NCBI GenBank assembly: GCA_026391315.1
Contig: JAPLDT010000090.1
Span: forward strand, 1-34,515
Length of the DNA stretch: 34,515 nucleotides
Source: Bacteroidia bacterium
GTDB taxonomy: Bacteria > Bacteroidota > Bacteroidia > Bacteroidales > Prolixibacteraceae
Direction of reading: 5' to 3'
Part shown: positions 6,236 to 14,928 of the stretch, piece by piece
How the letters are laid out: each line of letters opens with the position of its first letter
How positions within the stretch are numbered: the first letter of the stretch is position 1
The notes under the pieces: model-generated
Seen by the model: only the letters and a program-made list of their open reading frames with translations
Databases searched by the model: none
Told to the model about the DNA's origin: nothing
Program-made: the position numbers and the translations under genes

Positions 6236-9037
6236 TTATTTTTCCCGATCGTTGGTCACTCTAAAGTTGAAATTATAGTCAGTATGGGAGTCAGAAATTG
6301 TCAAAAGATAAAGTCTTCCTGGTTCAAGGTTATAATCTTTAATGTCTATGGATATTCTATTCAGCCCGGTTACACTGTTTAATTTGATTACATCCCTTGA
6401 TTTGCGTTTTATTTTCTGAGCTTCGACATCATAAATAGTTAATTTTATATTTTCAGCCGAAGCATATTTATTGAAAAACTGCACATCTAAGGTTTCATTG
6501 GATATTTTAGTTATTGTATTGGATGGCACTTTTCCGAGTTCGTAGTATTTTCTTGCATCTGGTTTTCCATCAGCTTTGTCCATGACTTTTAAGAGTTTAA
6601 AACTACTGAAAGGGGTCATGCCCACCAATTTGCCATTTTTTATCATTGACACTTGCCAACCATAACTTTTGGTGGAATCGAGATTAGGTGCGTCTGTTGG
6701 ATATCGGAATACATTTTCACGAATACCTCCACGCTCAAAGAGTATTTTCCCGCTTTCAATGTCTTTGCCTTCTTCCAACTCCTTGACCACAATTGACCAT
6801 AAAGGTTCATCATTAGGTTCAAATATTACATCTTTAACAGCTACAGACCCGACTTCTTGTTTTTCAATTTTCCATTCGAATGTGGGCCTATTAGATGTTG
6901 GCGGTCGATTGGACGACGGATATAGTAGTGAAGGAACAGTTTGAGACGCTTTCAGCCTCGCGGTGGGATCCGGAATCTTACGTGCCAGTTCGGGATTTAC
7001 CTCGGGATCTGCCAATCGTTTGATGAGATCAGGGTTAGTTCGTGTCTCTTCCTGCTGATTACTGTTACCTCCTTTATATGAAAGGATATCGCGGACTTCC
7101 CCGGCAGTGCTTGTCATGACAATGATTCCGCTGCAAATAACCTTTTCGTCCTTATTCAGCCATTCATAGATTACGGTTATCGGGCCTGTTTTAACATGTT
7201 CGAAACAGATAATCCCCAATTTGGTCTTACCATTCGGGATATCTCCAGAATTATTTGTCCATTTTATCTGACTTGAACCCGGGGGAAATTTAGAAGGCGT
7301 TCGCGTCAATTTTCCGGCGATACTTCTATAAACCGCAATTATCAAATCATTATTTACCTTAATTCTAAAGGATTTGGGCTTGTTTGCCTGATTATCGCCT
7401 CTGTAATTATTGGTTATGGTACATTCATAGGTAATGGAATCTCCTCTATAGATTTTTCTCTTTTCCATTAAATCAGTATTCAAACTGCTTGAAATGGAAT
7501 CTCCCTTATAGATTTTTCTTTTCTGCATCAAACCATTAGAAACGGAATCTCCTCTATAGATTTTCCGGTCCTCCATAAAAACAACACTAAAATCCTTGCA
7601 TGCTTCACCACCCACTTTTTCTTCCGGATTGGCTACGAGCGACTTGTCCTTAGAATTAAATCCAATTACACCACTGTAAATTATGAATAGCGTAGTGTCA
7701 TCCGGTTCAAGTGGCAGATCTAATATTATCGTGCCGATACCCTTCTGATCTACAATATCGCCTTTCCCATCTGAATTTTTTATTTGCTCATTATTTGCGA
7801 TATTAAATACAGATGGTTTACTGGTGCCATTATTTTCCCCAATTGGTTTGCCTTCATGGTTCAGTGCCTGAACATTCCATATAAAATCACAGAAGTAAGG
7901 AGGTAAGCATGGCACGGTTGTTAAATTGTTTACAAAGGTTTGTGTAAGGTTGACAACATCCTTGGTGAAAAGAGGTTGGTTTGCTATCATTGCCTGCGTT
8001 CCGCTTTGTCCATGCTCGAGTTCCCAAATCGTTAAACGATAAGTGACAGGATCTTGTGGTCTGGGTATAACAGGTATCCATCTGAATGTAATTGGTTTTT
8101 TTGCATCAGCTTCGCTTAGTATAGTGCCTTCAGCTGGTGCAATAATTTGCGGTGACTGAAAAATTTGCTGCTCTTTCTCTCTTATTGAAAATGGTTTACA
8201 TTTTTCTTCACTCAATGGAGCCATCCCCACAGGTCCGTTACCAAAAAACTGAACACAGATTTCATAATCGCCGGGAGGTAATACACAATCCTGCCCTAAA
8301 AATGAAACTGCGTTGCTGCCACTCCACACTTTAATAAGCGTATTGAAATTGGATTCAGGAGCTGAGGTGGCGTTATACGTACCGCATATTTTGGCCCCGT
8401 GTTTTTTAATAGTTACCAATAGCTTACTTTCCATCACACGAGGTGCCACTTTCCCGTTTTCCGCTTTAGTTGTGGCGGTGATCGTCAGGATGGATGTCCC
8501 GCTTCCCCAGTTGGCAGTATTGGCATCCGGGCTGGCCGGCAATGAAATGGAAATAGGGCCAATTGGATTGGTTTGCTGCTCAGTCGCCCTTATTGAAAAT
8601 GCCTTTGTTTTTTCCTCGCTTAAAGGAACAACCCCGGCAGGTCCATTACCAAAAAACTGAACACATATCTCATAATCGCCGGGAGTTAGTACACAATCCT
8701 GGCCTAAAAATGCAACAGCATTTGTGCCGTTCCACACTTTAGTAAGCGTATTGAAACCCGATGAAGGTGCAGAATTACCGGTATAGATACCACAAATTTT
8801 GGCACCTCCCTTTTTAATAATTACCAACAGCTTACTTTCCATTACATGAGGTGCCACCCTTCCGTTTTCCGCTTTAGTTGTGGCTGTGATCGTCAGCATG
8901 GATGTTCCGGTTCCCCAATTGGCGGTATTGGCATCCGGATTGCCCGACAATGAAATATTAATACCTGTTACAGGGTATGTTTGAGCAACTACCTGAAATG
9001 AAATTATCAGTAAAAGTAAGGTAAGGTGTTTTTTCAT
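6236..9037 (-). CDS. Secreted multidomain adaptor-like protein, paralogue of the 741-aa protein
   Basis: A 933-residue exported protein with signal peptide 1-19, ending V-A-Q. Domain order: two tandem copies of a 136-residue beta module (about 20-155 and 156-290) with the motifs SPDANTANWG, V-W-x-G-x-N-A-V and PGDYEIC-x-QFFG. An Fn3-like module follows (about 293-415) with F-R-W-I-P-x-I-P-x-P and W-N-V-Q-A-L-N. Then come a segment with three RKIY(R/K)GDS repeats (about 490-535), a domain with K-F-P-P-G-S-S-Q-I-K-W, a Pro/Arg-rich linker, a second Fn3-like domain (about 705-815) and a 103-residue C-terminal beta domain (831-933). The modules 136, Fn3, RKIYRGDS and the C-terminus recur in the 741-aa protein. 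The architecture recalls what is annotated as TANFOR-domain proteins in Bacteroidota; I am not certain of that name. A surface or scaffold role is inferred. Confidence 0.88.
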   Translation of the reverse strand: MKKHLTLLLLIISFQVVAQTYPVTGINISLSGNPDANTANWGTGTSMLTITATTKAENGRVAPHVMESKLLVIIKKGGAKICGIYTGNSAPSSGFNTLTKVWNGTNAVAFLGQDCVLTPGDYEICVQFFGNGPAGVVPLSEEKTKAFSIRATEQQTNPIGPISISLPASPDANTANWGSGTSILTITATTKAENGKVAPRVMESKLLVTIKKHGAKICGTYNATSAPESNFNTLIKVWSGSNAVSFLGQDCVLPPGDYEICVQFFGNGPVGMAPLSEEKCKPFSIREKEQQIFQSPQIIAPAEGTILSEADAKKPITFRWIPVIPRPQDPVTYRLTIWELEHGQSGTQAMIANQPLFTKDVVNLTQTFVNNLTTVPCLPPYFCDFIWNVQALNHEGKPIGENNGTSKPSVFNIANNEQIKNSDGKGDIVDQKGIGTIILDLPLEPDDTTLFIIYSGVIGFNSKDKSLVANPEEKVGGEACKDFSVVFMEDRKIYRGDSVSNGLMQKRKIYKGDSISSSLNTDLMEKRKIYRGDSITYECTITNNYRGDNQANKPKSFRIKVNNDLIIAVYRSIAGKLTRTPSKFPPGSSQIKWTNNSGDIPNGKTKLGIICFEHVKTGPITVIYEWLNKDEKVICSGIIVMTSTAGEVRDILSYKGGNSNQQEETRTNPDLIKRLADPEVNPELARKIPDPTARLKASQTVPSLLYPSSNRPPTSNRPTFEWKIEKQEVGSVAVKDVIFEPNDEPLWSIVVKELEEGKDIESGKILFERGGIRENVFRYPTDAPNLDSTKSYGWQVSMIKNGKLVGMTPFSSFKLLKVMDKADGKPDARKYYELGKVPSNTITKISNETLDVQFFNKYASAENIKLTIYDVEAQKIKRKSRDVIKLNSVTGLNRISIDIKDYNLEPGRLYLLTISDSHTDYNFNFRVTNDREK
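6239..6547 (-). repeat. Copy A of the duplicated 103-residue C-terminal domain
   Basis: The last 103 codons of the 933-aa gene closely match the last 103 codons of the 741-aa gene at 27784-28092. By hand alignment 82 of 103 residues are identical, without gaps, and both end in VTNDREK. The central stretch from K-R-K-S through D-Y-N-L-E-P-G-R is almost unchanged. The copies are in direct orientation about 21.5 kb apart. Confidence 0.9.
7436..7568 (-). repeat. Three in-frame copies of a 25-bp unit encoding RKIY(R/K)GDS
   Basis: On the plus strand a near-identical 25-base unit starts at 7436, 7496 and 7544. Spacings are 60 and 48 bases, so the reading frame is kept. Each encodes RKIYRGDS or RKIYKGDS, with variable linkers between. 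A fourth copy lies in the paralogous 741-aa gene near 28430-28455, where it occurs only once. The array therefore looks like a local expansion. Confidence 0.9.
8165..8572 (-). repeat. 136-residue beta module, second copy in the 933-aa protein
   Basis: This stretch encodes about residues 156-291. It repeats residues 20-155 with a period of 136 codons and high identity, including SPDANTANWG, LLV-x-IKK-x-GAKICG, V-W-x-G-x-NAV and PGDYEICVQFFG. Both conserved Cys pairs are kept. A third homologue is at 29545-29949. Confidence 0.88.
8573..8980 (-). repeat. 136-residue beta module, first copy in the 933-aa protein
   Basis: This encodes residues 20-155, directly after the signal peptide, and is the upstream unit of the tandem pair with 8165-8572. 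It shares the NISL-x-x-x-PDANTANWG opening with the single copy in the 741-aa protein. Confidence 0.88.
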
Positions 9038-9048
9038 AAGAAAATAAT

Positions 9049-9603
9049 TTATTTTATCGGTTTCGGTTTCTCAACTTTCTCTCCATTCTTGTCGATGTAG
9101 TACCATTTGTTACTTATCCAAATGCTGTGTTCACCCTCCGTTTGTGTTTTGCAGTCAGTACTAACCTCTGCAACCCCATTCTCAAAAGGCCAGGCACAAT
9201 CAAATTGTGGTTTTACCACAATCTTGCCAGTCAATGAGTCGGCGTAGCCAATTTTTTTGTCCGCCAATATCCTGAACAGCCCTTCCGACGGTCCGTCCGG
9301 TCCGTTGTCAAATGGAAAGACCTCATACAAAACGTTTTCCTGCCTGTCGATCGCTAAAAATAAACCAGAATTTGGTTTTACTACAAAAGCATAGATTTTA
9401 AAGGTATCGGTAAAGCATCTTGCGTATCTCCCGGCAGGAATAATGATCTCCCCGTTCTGATTTTTATAGCCCCATTGATCCTTAATGGTATCATTGAAAG
9501 AAACCAGATAGTCGTTGTGCTTCTTAATGGACAGACCACAACCTGCCAGGCTGATAAAAAGAAGCAACGGAACGATGATGTTGAGCGCTTGATCTCGCTT
9601 CAT
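9049..9603 (-). CDS. WG-repeat lipoprotein, 184 aa
   Basis: A predicted lipoprotein whose leader ends in the lipobox L-A-G-C (Cys22). The mature part shows WG-repeat features: D-Q-W-G-Y-K-N-x-N-G-E-I-I-I-P near the start of the mature chain, then K-I-G-Y-A-D and I-V-V-K-P-Q-F-D with W-P-F-E-N-G-V-A-E-V, and a final W-Y-Y-I-D-K-N-G-E-K-V. WG repeats form small beta domains thought to bind protein or ligand; no enzyme activity is expected. The gene lies 13 bases after the transthyretin-like gene and 11 bases before the 933-aa gene, so it is almost certainly co-transcribed with both. The partner is unknown. I am confident about the repeats but not about the role. Confidence 0.87.
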   Translation of the reverse strand: MKRDQALNIIVPLLLFISLAGCGLSIKKHNDYLVSFNDTIKDQWGYKNQNGEIIIPAGRYARCFTDTFKIYAFVVKPNSGLFLAIDRQENVLYEVFPFDNGPDGPSEGLFRILADKKIGYADSLTGKIVVKPQFDCAWPFENGVAEVSTDCKTQTEGEHSIWISNKWYYIDKNGEKVEKPKPIK

Positions 9604-9616
9604 AACTTGGTCTTGT

Positions 9617-10024
9617 TTACCTGACTTTGGTATAAATCAGCGTTGCTGTAAAATTCCCGCTTTCCTTGGATACAATGCTAATTTCGCGGGTTCCCCTGTT
9701 GATTGGTTTTGTTGTCAAGGACTGATTTGGCATGCTTTGAGACAATTCAATGATGTAGTTTGCAGGTTTTGCTGCATATTCCTTGTCTCTTTTTCGTAAA
9801 ATTTCATCAATTTGGTTAAATGATAATTCTAGTTGATACGCCCCTTTCTCAAGCTTACAGGAGATTCTACCATCCCTGCCGGTAATTCCTGTAAAAACAA
9901 TACCTCCAGGATTTTTGCCCAACTTAACATCAACCCCCTCAATGGGTTCACCTGCAAAAACTGATTTTGGCGAGAATGCTGTTACTACCAGTAAGAACAT
10001 TAAAAAAATGAATGATTTTTTCAT
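9617..10024 (-). CDS. Small secreted transthyretin-like beta-sandwich protein
   Basis: A 135-residue exported protein with a clear Sec signal peptide (about 1-24, cleaved after V-F-A). The mature chain begins with a carboxypeptidase-regulatory/transthyretin-like pattern: G-V-D-V-K-L-G-K, then T-G-I-T-G-R-D-G-R-I, then L-E-K-G-A-Y-Q-L-E-L. This is the same kind of fold as the two peptidase-regulatory-like domains in the OmpA-family protein encoded 17 bases upstream. The C-terminal half (S-x-x-S-G-N-F-T-A-T-L) is also strand-rich. There is no lipobox and no membrane segment, so it should be free in the periplasm or secreted. A role beside the OmpA protein is inferred from adjacency. Confidence 0.83.
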   Translation of the reverse strand: MKKSFIFLMFLLVVTAFSPKSVFAGEPIEGVDVKLGKNPGGIVFTGITGRDGRISCKLEKGAYQLELSFNQIDEILRKRDKEYAAKPANYIIELSQSMPNQSLTTKPINRGTREISIVSKESGNFTATLIYTKVR

Positions 10025-10041
10025 GATACTTTTTTTAAAAG

Positions 10042-11586
10042 TTATTGTATTACTTTCATCACAACGCGTCTGTTTTTGGTTCTTCCTTCGGCGGTTGCAT
10101 TGTCTGCCACCGGCAAAGATGGTCCGTAACCCTTGGCGATAAGCTGGTTCCTGTCAATCCCTTTTTTCGTTAGGTAGTCTACCACACTGTTTGCCCTTGC
10201 CTGGCTAAGCCTGTTGTTGACCTCCAAACCACCGATGTTGTCGGTATGTCCCTGTATCTCAAGTCTTGATGCCGGATTGTCTTTCAAAAATTGAATCAGT
10301 CTGTCCAAATCAGATGAGACACCTGTGTTCAGGTTTGCTTTTCCGGTTTCAAAATAGATGTTGCTCAGCTGAATGCTTTGTCCGGCTTTAGCCTCTTCAA
10401 TGCCCAACTCCAGTTTGACATACAGTGTGGCACTTCTGTTCAACCCTTTGGTGCTGATTTTTTCGATGTTGGAGATATAACTTGCTTTTTTTCCAACTAC
10501 CGTGAAATCGCTTCCGGCTTCCAACTGAACCCGGAAAATTCCATCCCCGGCATGACTTTGTTGTGTAACGATGCTGCTTCTTGTATCGTTGGAAACATTG
10601 ATTTCAGCTCCTCCTTCCGGTATATTTTTGGTCTTGTTGACGACAATACCCGAAAGTGTAAACCGCGGATCGTTGTGGGTTAAGGTAAGGTTGAGTTGCT
10701 TGTCATTGGTTTCAAAACTATCTTTTTTGATAGGCAGAACAGAGGTATTGACATTGTTAAGTAAACCACTAACGGTGTAATCACCAGGTGTTAATGCATT
10801 GAAAGTAACCCTTCCATCCGCATCGGTTTTACCGCTTACCCTTTTGCCTTCAGGTCCGCTCACAACGACCTCCACGTAGGGTAACGGCTGTCCTGTAACT
10901 TCATCCTTTACGGCAATGACAAAGTCTTTTGTAAGGTCTATAATTTCTTTCTTAACTGGTACTGGTACTATTACCGGCTCTTCGGCTTTGCCAGGTTTTG
11001 CTTTCTTTTTACCCAGGCTGGCGCCAACGCCAATGCTGTATTGAAAATGATTGTTCACAGCTGATGTTAAAGCATTTCTGTATTGTACATTGGTCAACAC
11101 AAAGGCCTCATTGAACAGATTGAACTGGATTCCTGCGCCCAACGGTAGATAGAAACCGGATTTGCCATTGTACAAGGAAGCTCCAAGCCCGGCTGATAAA
11201 TAGGGAACAACTTTATGCCGGTCGGTCAGCAATTTGAGGTTCACCCCTGCATTGGCATCCAGTAAAAGCGCACTACTGCCATGGGTCGTCCCATCTTTGT
11301 ACAGGTAATCGGTAGAACTGCCATCTAAGGTAGCCACCGCATCAATTTTAGTTGTGATTCCTTTCAGGTAGTTGAAACCAAAACCCATTTGCATTTGGCC
11401 AAACTTGCTCCATAGATGATTGTCAAGCACATTTTTGAGTGAACTGGTCCGGATTTGCTGTGCAGTCTTAAAATCATTGTAGAAAAAATGGAAAACCAGG
11501 GTGGCCGCCTTTTTCTCCTCGTTCTCCTGGGCTGACAATTGCAGAGCAAGACAACTAAGTAAACACAGGTAAATTATTTGTCTCAT
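10042..11586 (-). CDS. OmpA-family outer-membrane protein with two peptidase-regulatory-like domains
   Basis: A 514-residue outer-membrane protein with a signal peptide at 1-19. An N-terminal barrel-like region (about 20-195) has alternating strands and G-x-G-x-x-L-Y-like turns. Two carboxypeptidase-regulatory-like domains follow (about 218-300 and 308-392), the first with V-x-G-P-E-G-K-R-V-S-G-K-T-D-A-D-G-R-V. The OmpA C-terminal peptidoglycan-binding domain covers about 408-514: F-E-T-G-K-A-N-L, G-H-T-D-N-I-G-G, N-x-x-L-S-Q-A-R-A-N-S-V and G-R-T-K-N-R-R-V. The Asp and Arg that bind diaminopimelate are present. It should tie an outer-membrane complex to the cell wall. It lies 2 bases from the 299-aa gene, indicating tight co-translation. 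Family assignment is firm; its cargo is not known. Confidence 0.95.
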   Translation of the reverse strand: MRQIIYLCLLSCLALQLSAQENEEKKAATLVFHFFYNDFKTAQQIRTSSLKNVLDNHLWSKFGQMQMGFGFNYLKGITTKIDAVATLDGSSTDYLYKDGTTHGSSALLLDANAGVNLKLLTDRHKVVPYLSAGLGASLYNGKSGFYLPLGAGIQFNLFNEAFVLTNVQYRNALTSAVNNHFQYSIGVGASLGKKKAKPGKAEEPVIVPVPVKKEIIDLTKDFVIAVKDEVTGQPLPYVEVVVSGPEGKRVSGKTDADGRVTFNALTPGDYTVSGLLNNVNTSVLPIKKDSFETNDKQLNLTLTHNDPRFTLSGIVVNKTKNIPEGGAEINVSNDTRSSIVTQQSHAGDGIFRVQLEAGSDFTVVGKKASYISNIEKISTKGLNRSATLYVKLELGIEEAKAGQSIQLSNIYFETGKANLNTGVSSDLDRLIQFLKDNPASRLEIQGHTDNIGGLEVNNRLSQARANSVVDYLTKKGIDRNQLIAKGYGPSLPVADNATAEGRTKNRRVVMKVIQ

Positions 11587-11588
11587 TG

Positions 11589-12488
11589 TCAGTGATTTAT
11601 TAGATCTTCATTCTTGCTGTTCGTTTTCAGGTTACCCATTTGGTTCACAATTTCGAACATGGCGGGTTCGCTTCTTCCCTGACTGGTCATATCCAAGGTT
11701 GGGATGGGCATTCCGTTCACATCGAGTGATTGTACAGTCCAGATAAACCGGTGGTTGGCAGTTGAATCGATCATCGGCAGATTTGATCTCCAAAGATATT
11801 GGGTGATGCCTCTTGACACCGGTTCATCCAACAGCGGACGATTGCCCCGGAAAGCCTGCATCGGTTGCTGTCCCGGCAGAATTTCGTATACCTGTATCCG
11901 GTAAAAGGTAAGCTCCGCTGAAGCTGGAATGATGCTTGTCCACCGGAAGGTGATCATATTTTGTGCGATGCGGGCATCCAGCTTAGCTTCATTGGCAGGT
12001 TGCATGAGAACAGGCAGCTGGTAGGATACCATTGAAAACAGGCGGGTTTGCCTGGCCAGAACGATATCTCCGGCAGAATTCACTACTTCAACCTTCAACT
12101 GATACTGACCTGCAGCCAGGCGACCTGTGCGCTGAAGAAGGATCTGCACATTTCCGGGCAGTAACAAATTTTGAAGTTGCAACGCATCGGCCATGGTGAA
12201 CTGGTTCACTCCTGGTCTTAGGGTATAAATCCGCGCCGCATTAACATTTGAAGTTCCTATGATACTTCCGCTTTGGTCGAGCAGGGTGGTTCTCAATTTG
12301 ACATTTGGATCGTGAGCTACAGTCCCTTCCTGGTAGGAGATAATCATCTGTCCGTTGATCGGATAGATCCAATCTGACAGATAGGGTTGCGGCCTGCTGT
12401 TTAGCGCCAGGTTAAGGGTGATTTGAGCCTGGGTTGCCTGAACAATCAGGAGCATTCCAAGAGATATATTTAGTATGATTTTTTTCAT
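11589..12488 (-). CDS. Secreted Fn3-like module protein, short relative of the 741/933-aa proteins
   Basis: A 299-residue exported protein (signal peptide about 1-21, ending T-Q-A-Q). Residues about 22-150 form a beta domain opening with I-T-L-N-L-A-L-N-S-R and containing L-x-x-G-Q-Y-Q-L-K-V-E-V. Residues about 155-285 form an Fn3-like module with I-T-F-R-W-T-S-I-I-P, V-Y-E-I-L-P-G-Q-Q-P-M-Q-A, Y-L-W-R-S-N and F-I-W-T-V-Q-S-L-D. The second half follows the same order of motifs as the Fn3-like module of the 741-aa and 933-aa proteins. The protein therefore looks like a minimal version of that family, lacking the Cys-rich and C-terminal domains. It is sandwiched between the barrel gene (22-base gap) and the OmpA gene (2-base gap). 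Confidence 0.86.
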   Translation of the reverse strand: MKKIILNISLGMLLIVQATQAQITLNLALNSRPQPYLSDWIYPINGQMIISYQEGTVAHDPNVKLRTTLLDQSGSIIGTSNVNAARIYTLRPGVNQFTMADALQLQNLLLPGNVQILLQRTGRLAAGQYQLKVEVVNSAGDIVLARQTRLFSMVSYQLPVLMQPANEAKLDARIAQNMITFRWTSIIPASAELTFYRIQVYEILPGQQPMQAFRGNRPLLDEPVSRGITQYLWRSNLPMIDSTANHRFIWTVQSLDVNGMPIPTLDMTSQGRSEPAMFEIVNQMGNLKTNSKNEDLINH

Positions 12489-12510
12489 TTCTGATGAATA
12501 TTATTTAGCT

Positions 12511-14301
12511 CTAAAATTTGTATTGCAGTCCTGTTCTCAAAGTACTCTCCAAATATCCAGGAACTCCCGGATAAGGAGGGGTTAAAGAATTCCCCGGTAA
12601 TTCGGATCCGAAATGGTAAAGGTTTGCCGTCACAGCCAATTGCCAGGTTAATTTTTTTAATATATTCCAGTCAAAACTGCCGGTAGCCAGCAAATTTTTA
12701 TTGGCGGTGAAAGGGGTCATCGTGCTGAGGCAATATTGTAATTGTCCTTTTACTTTGAATTTTTTGCTCACTTTCCAACTCATTCCGCTAGTGGCAGTGA
12801 GCAGGGTGAGGTTTATCAAAAGCGTTGCATTTTTGAACCACATGAGGCTGAAATCCGGACTGATTTTCTTGTTGAAAAATGTAGGGACATAAAGGATCAG
12901 AGCGGTTTGGGTATTGTTATTCGTTGTCACATTTAAAATGGTTTCATTGTATTTGCTCCAGGTATAGGTGCCACTCAGCAGGTTGCTCATGGTGGAGTTG
13001 CTCCAGGTATAAGCTGGGTTGATACTGAGTTCGTTGCTTACACTTTTATACCCTGACAGTCCCGGCGAGTTGAAGCCAAAATTGTTAAAGCTGGCATTCA
13101 TGCTGAACCGATCGTTGAACTGCGTAAATACATTTACATTGGCGATGATCTGTTTGGTCAGGTCGGGACCTGAAACCCGGCTCAGGTTGCCAAAACGTTC
13201 ACCGATGCTGGCTACAATGTTCATCTTCTTTTGCCAGGCGTTGAAGCGCGTATTTAGAAGGTATTCCATCCTGTCGTTGTTCATAAAGGGGTAGCCTGCT
13301 GTATAATACCCGGCGCCATAGTAGTTGAATTTGGTGCCAATTTCCCAATCTTTGCCTTTTTTGAGAATTCCCAATGTTACTGCATTGTCCTTACCGGTGG
13401 AGGTATGGGTGCTGATAAAAGGCTTAAAATCTTCTACCGGAGAAGCAGATAGTGGCATATTCAGGTCCCGGGTATAAAAACTCTGTCCCAACTCTACAAA
13501 GTACTTCCAACCCTTATCGGTGGTGACATTCGCCAAAAAGCTGACGACCATGTTTTCCTGAGGAACAATGGGAAATATGGGAGGAGAGGTAACAGAACCC
13601 GTTTTATCAACAGATTTTACCACATTGAAACCCGCAAAGTATTTTCCCTCTTTCTCGAGACCAAATTGCGCCATCCACTGGTTTCGCTGGTAAGCGCCAA
13701 CGATTCCGTCGGACGGAGGGATGAGCGTGGGCGCCAGGTAATTGACAGGACTTTGCGAAACCCCGCGAAACAACTTGATCCGGAATTTACCGGGAGATAA
13801 GTTAACGCCATAACCAAATATTCCCAAATCTCCTGTACTCAGATCGCTGTATTTGAGATATTGGGTACCCAACATAAACTCGGTGGAACCAATTTTTGGA
13901 CGCAGTCCAAAATTATTCGCCGGATTGGTCAGAAACTGCCAGATACTTAATTTCGGAGCTCCGGGTACAATAAAGTTGTTCAGGTTTGAATTGAAACCTC
14001 CAAACCCCGGACTGAATCCGCTCAATCCCGGACTTAGACTAAAATTGAAGTTGACCGGAATCTCCCATTTCCCGATGTTGAAGATGGGGTTAAAGGTGTA
14101 CCGGAACAGGCTCCACGGACGGCGGGCCTTGTAGAAATCGGGTACCGGTGAGCCAGGGGTCTTGTCGAGCCCGTAGCCTTCGTACCAGATCCCCATATCG
14201 CCGCTAAGGGTGAAGAGCTTCTTCTTTTCCTTTTCCTGGGCACTTGCCTGGAAGGCCAGGAACAATGTGAGGAGTACTGCTATTTTAGTGAGATTATTCA
14301 T
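12511..14301 (-). CDS. Large outer-membrane beta-barrel protein, 596 aa
   Basis: A 596-residue outer-membrane protein. It has a signal peptide (1-21, ending A-S-A-Q), dense alternating amphipathic strands with aromatic girdle residues, and a C-terminal strand ending L-Q-Y-K-F with the terminal Phe typical of BAM substrates. A Gly/Pro/Phe/Asn-rich segment at about 85-115 (F-S-L-S-P-G-L-S-G-F-S-P-G-F-G-G-F) could be a plug or long loop. The length would allow roughly 20-26 strands. It is not a TonB receptor: no plug with a TonB box was seen. It is encoded just after the RHS giant (39-base gap), where an immunity gene is often found, so it may serve as the outer-membrane exit or anchor for the RHS proteins. 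That is inference. Confidence 0.87.
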   Translation of the reverse strand: MNNLTKIAVLLTLFLAFQASAQEKEKKKLFTLSGDMGIWYEGYGLDKTPGSPVPDFYKARRPWSLFRYTFNPIFNIGKWEIPVNFNFSLSPGLSGFSPGFGGFNSNLNNFIVPGAPKLSIWQFLTNPANNFGLRPKIGSTEFMLGTQYLKYSDLSTGDLGIFGYGVNLSPGKFRIKLFRGVSQSPVNYLAPTLIPPSDGIVGAYQRNQWMAQFGLEKEGKYFAGFNVVKSVDKTGSVTSPPIFPIVPQENMVVSFLANVTTDKGWKYFVELGQSFYTRDLNMPLSASPVEDFKPFISTHTSTGKDNAVTLGILKKGKDWEIGTKFNYYGAGYYTAGYPFMNNDRMEYLLNTRFNAWQKKMNIVASIGERFGNLSRVSGPDLTKQIIANVNVFTQFNDRFSMNASFNNFGFNSPGLSGYKSVSNELSINPAYTWSNSTMSNLLSGTYTWSKYNETILNVTTNNNTQTALILYVPTFFNKKISPDFSLMWFKNATLLINLTLLTATSGMSWKVSKKFKVKGQLQYCLSTMTPFTANKNLLATGSFDWNILKKLTWQLAVTANLYHFGSELPGNSLTPPYPGVPGYLESTLRTGLQYKF

Positions 14302-14340
14302 TATATTAAATTCAATTCTGTTGATAATGAGCTTGTAATA

Positions 14341-14928
14341 TTATTTTTTTACCACTTCTACCTTTTCCAATAAAGTTTTTATAAATTCTGCTATTTTAAA
14401 ACCAAACTCCGTTGTTTTATCAATAGCTTCATGCTTATTTCCATAAATCTCAGCCGTTTCGTGACTATCTTGACCATATGGTTTGGTTAGTTTATATAGA
14501 ATTCTTGTTATTGAACTATATCTGCCTTTATCTTCTTTATTATATATTATTTTTTTCTTATTTAATTCTTCTGGTTTCACATATGTAATTTTGGATACAC
14601 CTTCATTTAAATCAAGGACATCTGACTTGATTCTTTCTTCACCACCCATTGCTCCACCACTTACAAACTCAGTTTCTTCAATATTTACTATCTCAGCTTT
14701 TTTATATCCTATGTTATTCATAAACATCTCTGGATTATCAATAAAAACCATTTTTCTTGACAATAAATTTTTAGACACTTTGTCTCCAAACATATTATTT
14801 GATCCTAATCTGTCATAATCATTTGGGTTACCACCCATCTTAAACTTATCAAAAACTTGTTGTGTTACCGCAGAAGCATCTTTTACATATATAACATATC
14901 CAGTTTTACTATTAACAAACCAGTCACT
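14341..14928 (-). other. AT-rich variable tip coding segment of the RHS protein
   Basis: This encodes about residues 2301-2495, beyond the D-I-D-G end of the RHS core. Counted over 14341-14940, GC is 174 of 600 (29%). Counted over 15181-15540, GC is 182 of 360 (51%), with a short transition between. The encoded chain is Lys/Glu/Asn/Ile-rich and hydrophilic, with a mostly helical end and one His-containing stretch (Q-D-S-H-E-T-A-E-I-Y-G-N-K-H). I recognise no nuclease, deaminase or ADP-ribosyltransferase motif. This pattern is usual for exchanged toxin tips of RHS and other polymorphic toxins. Confidence 0.75.

Noticed and set aside
12511-14301. Immunity gene directly after the RHS gene
   Set aside because: The next gene encodes a large exported outer-membrane barrel with a signal peptide and terminal Phe, not a small immunity protein.
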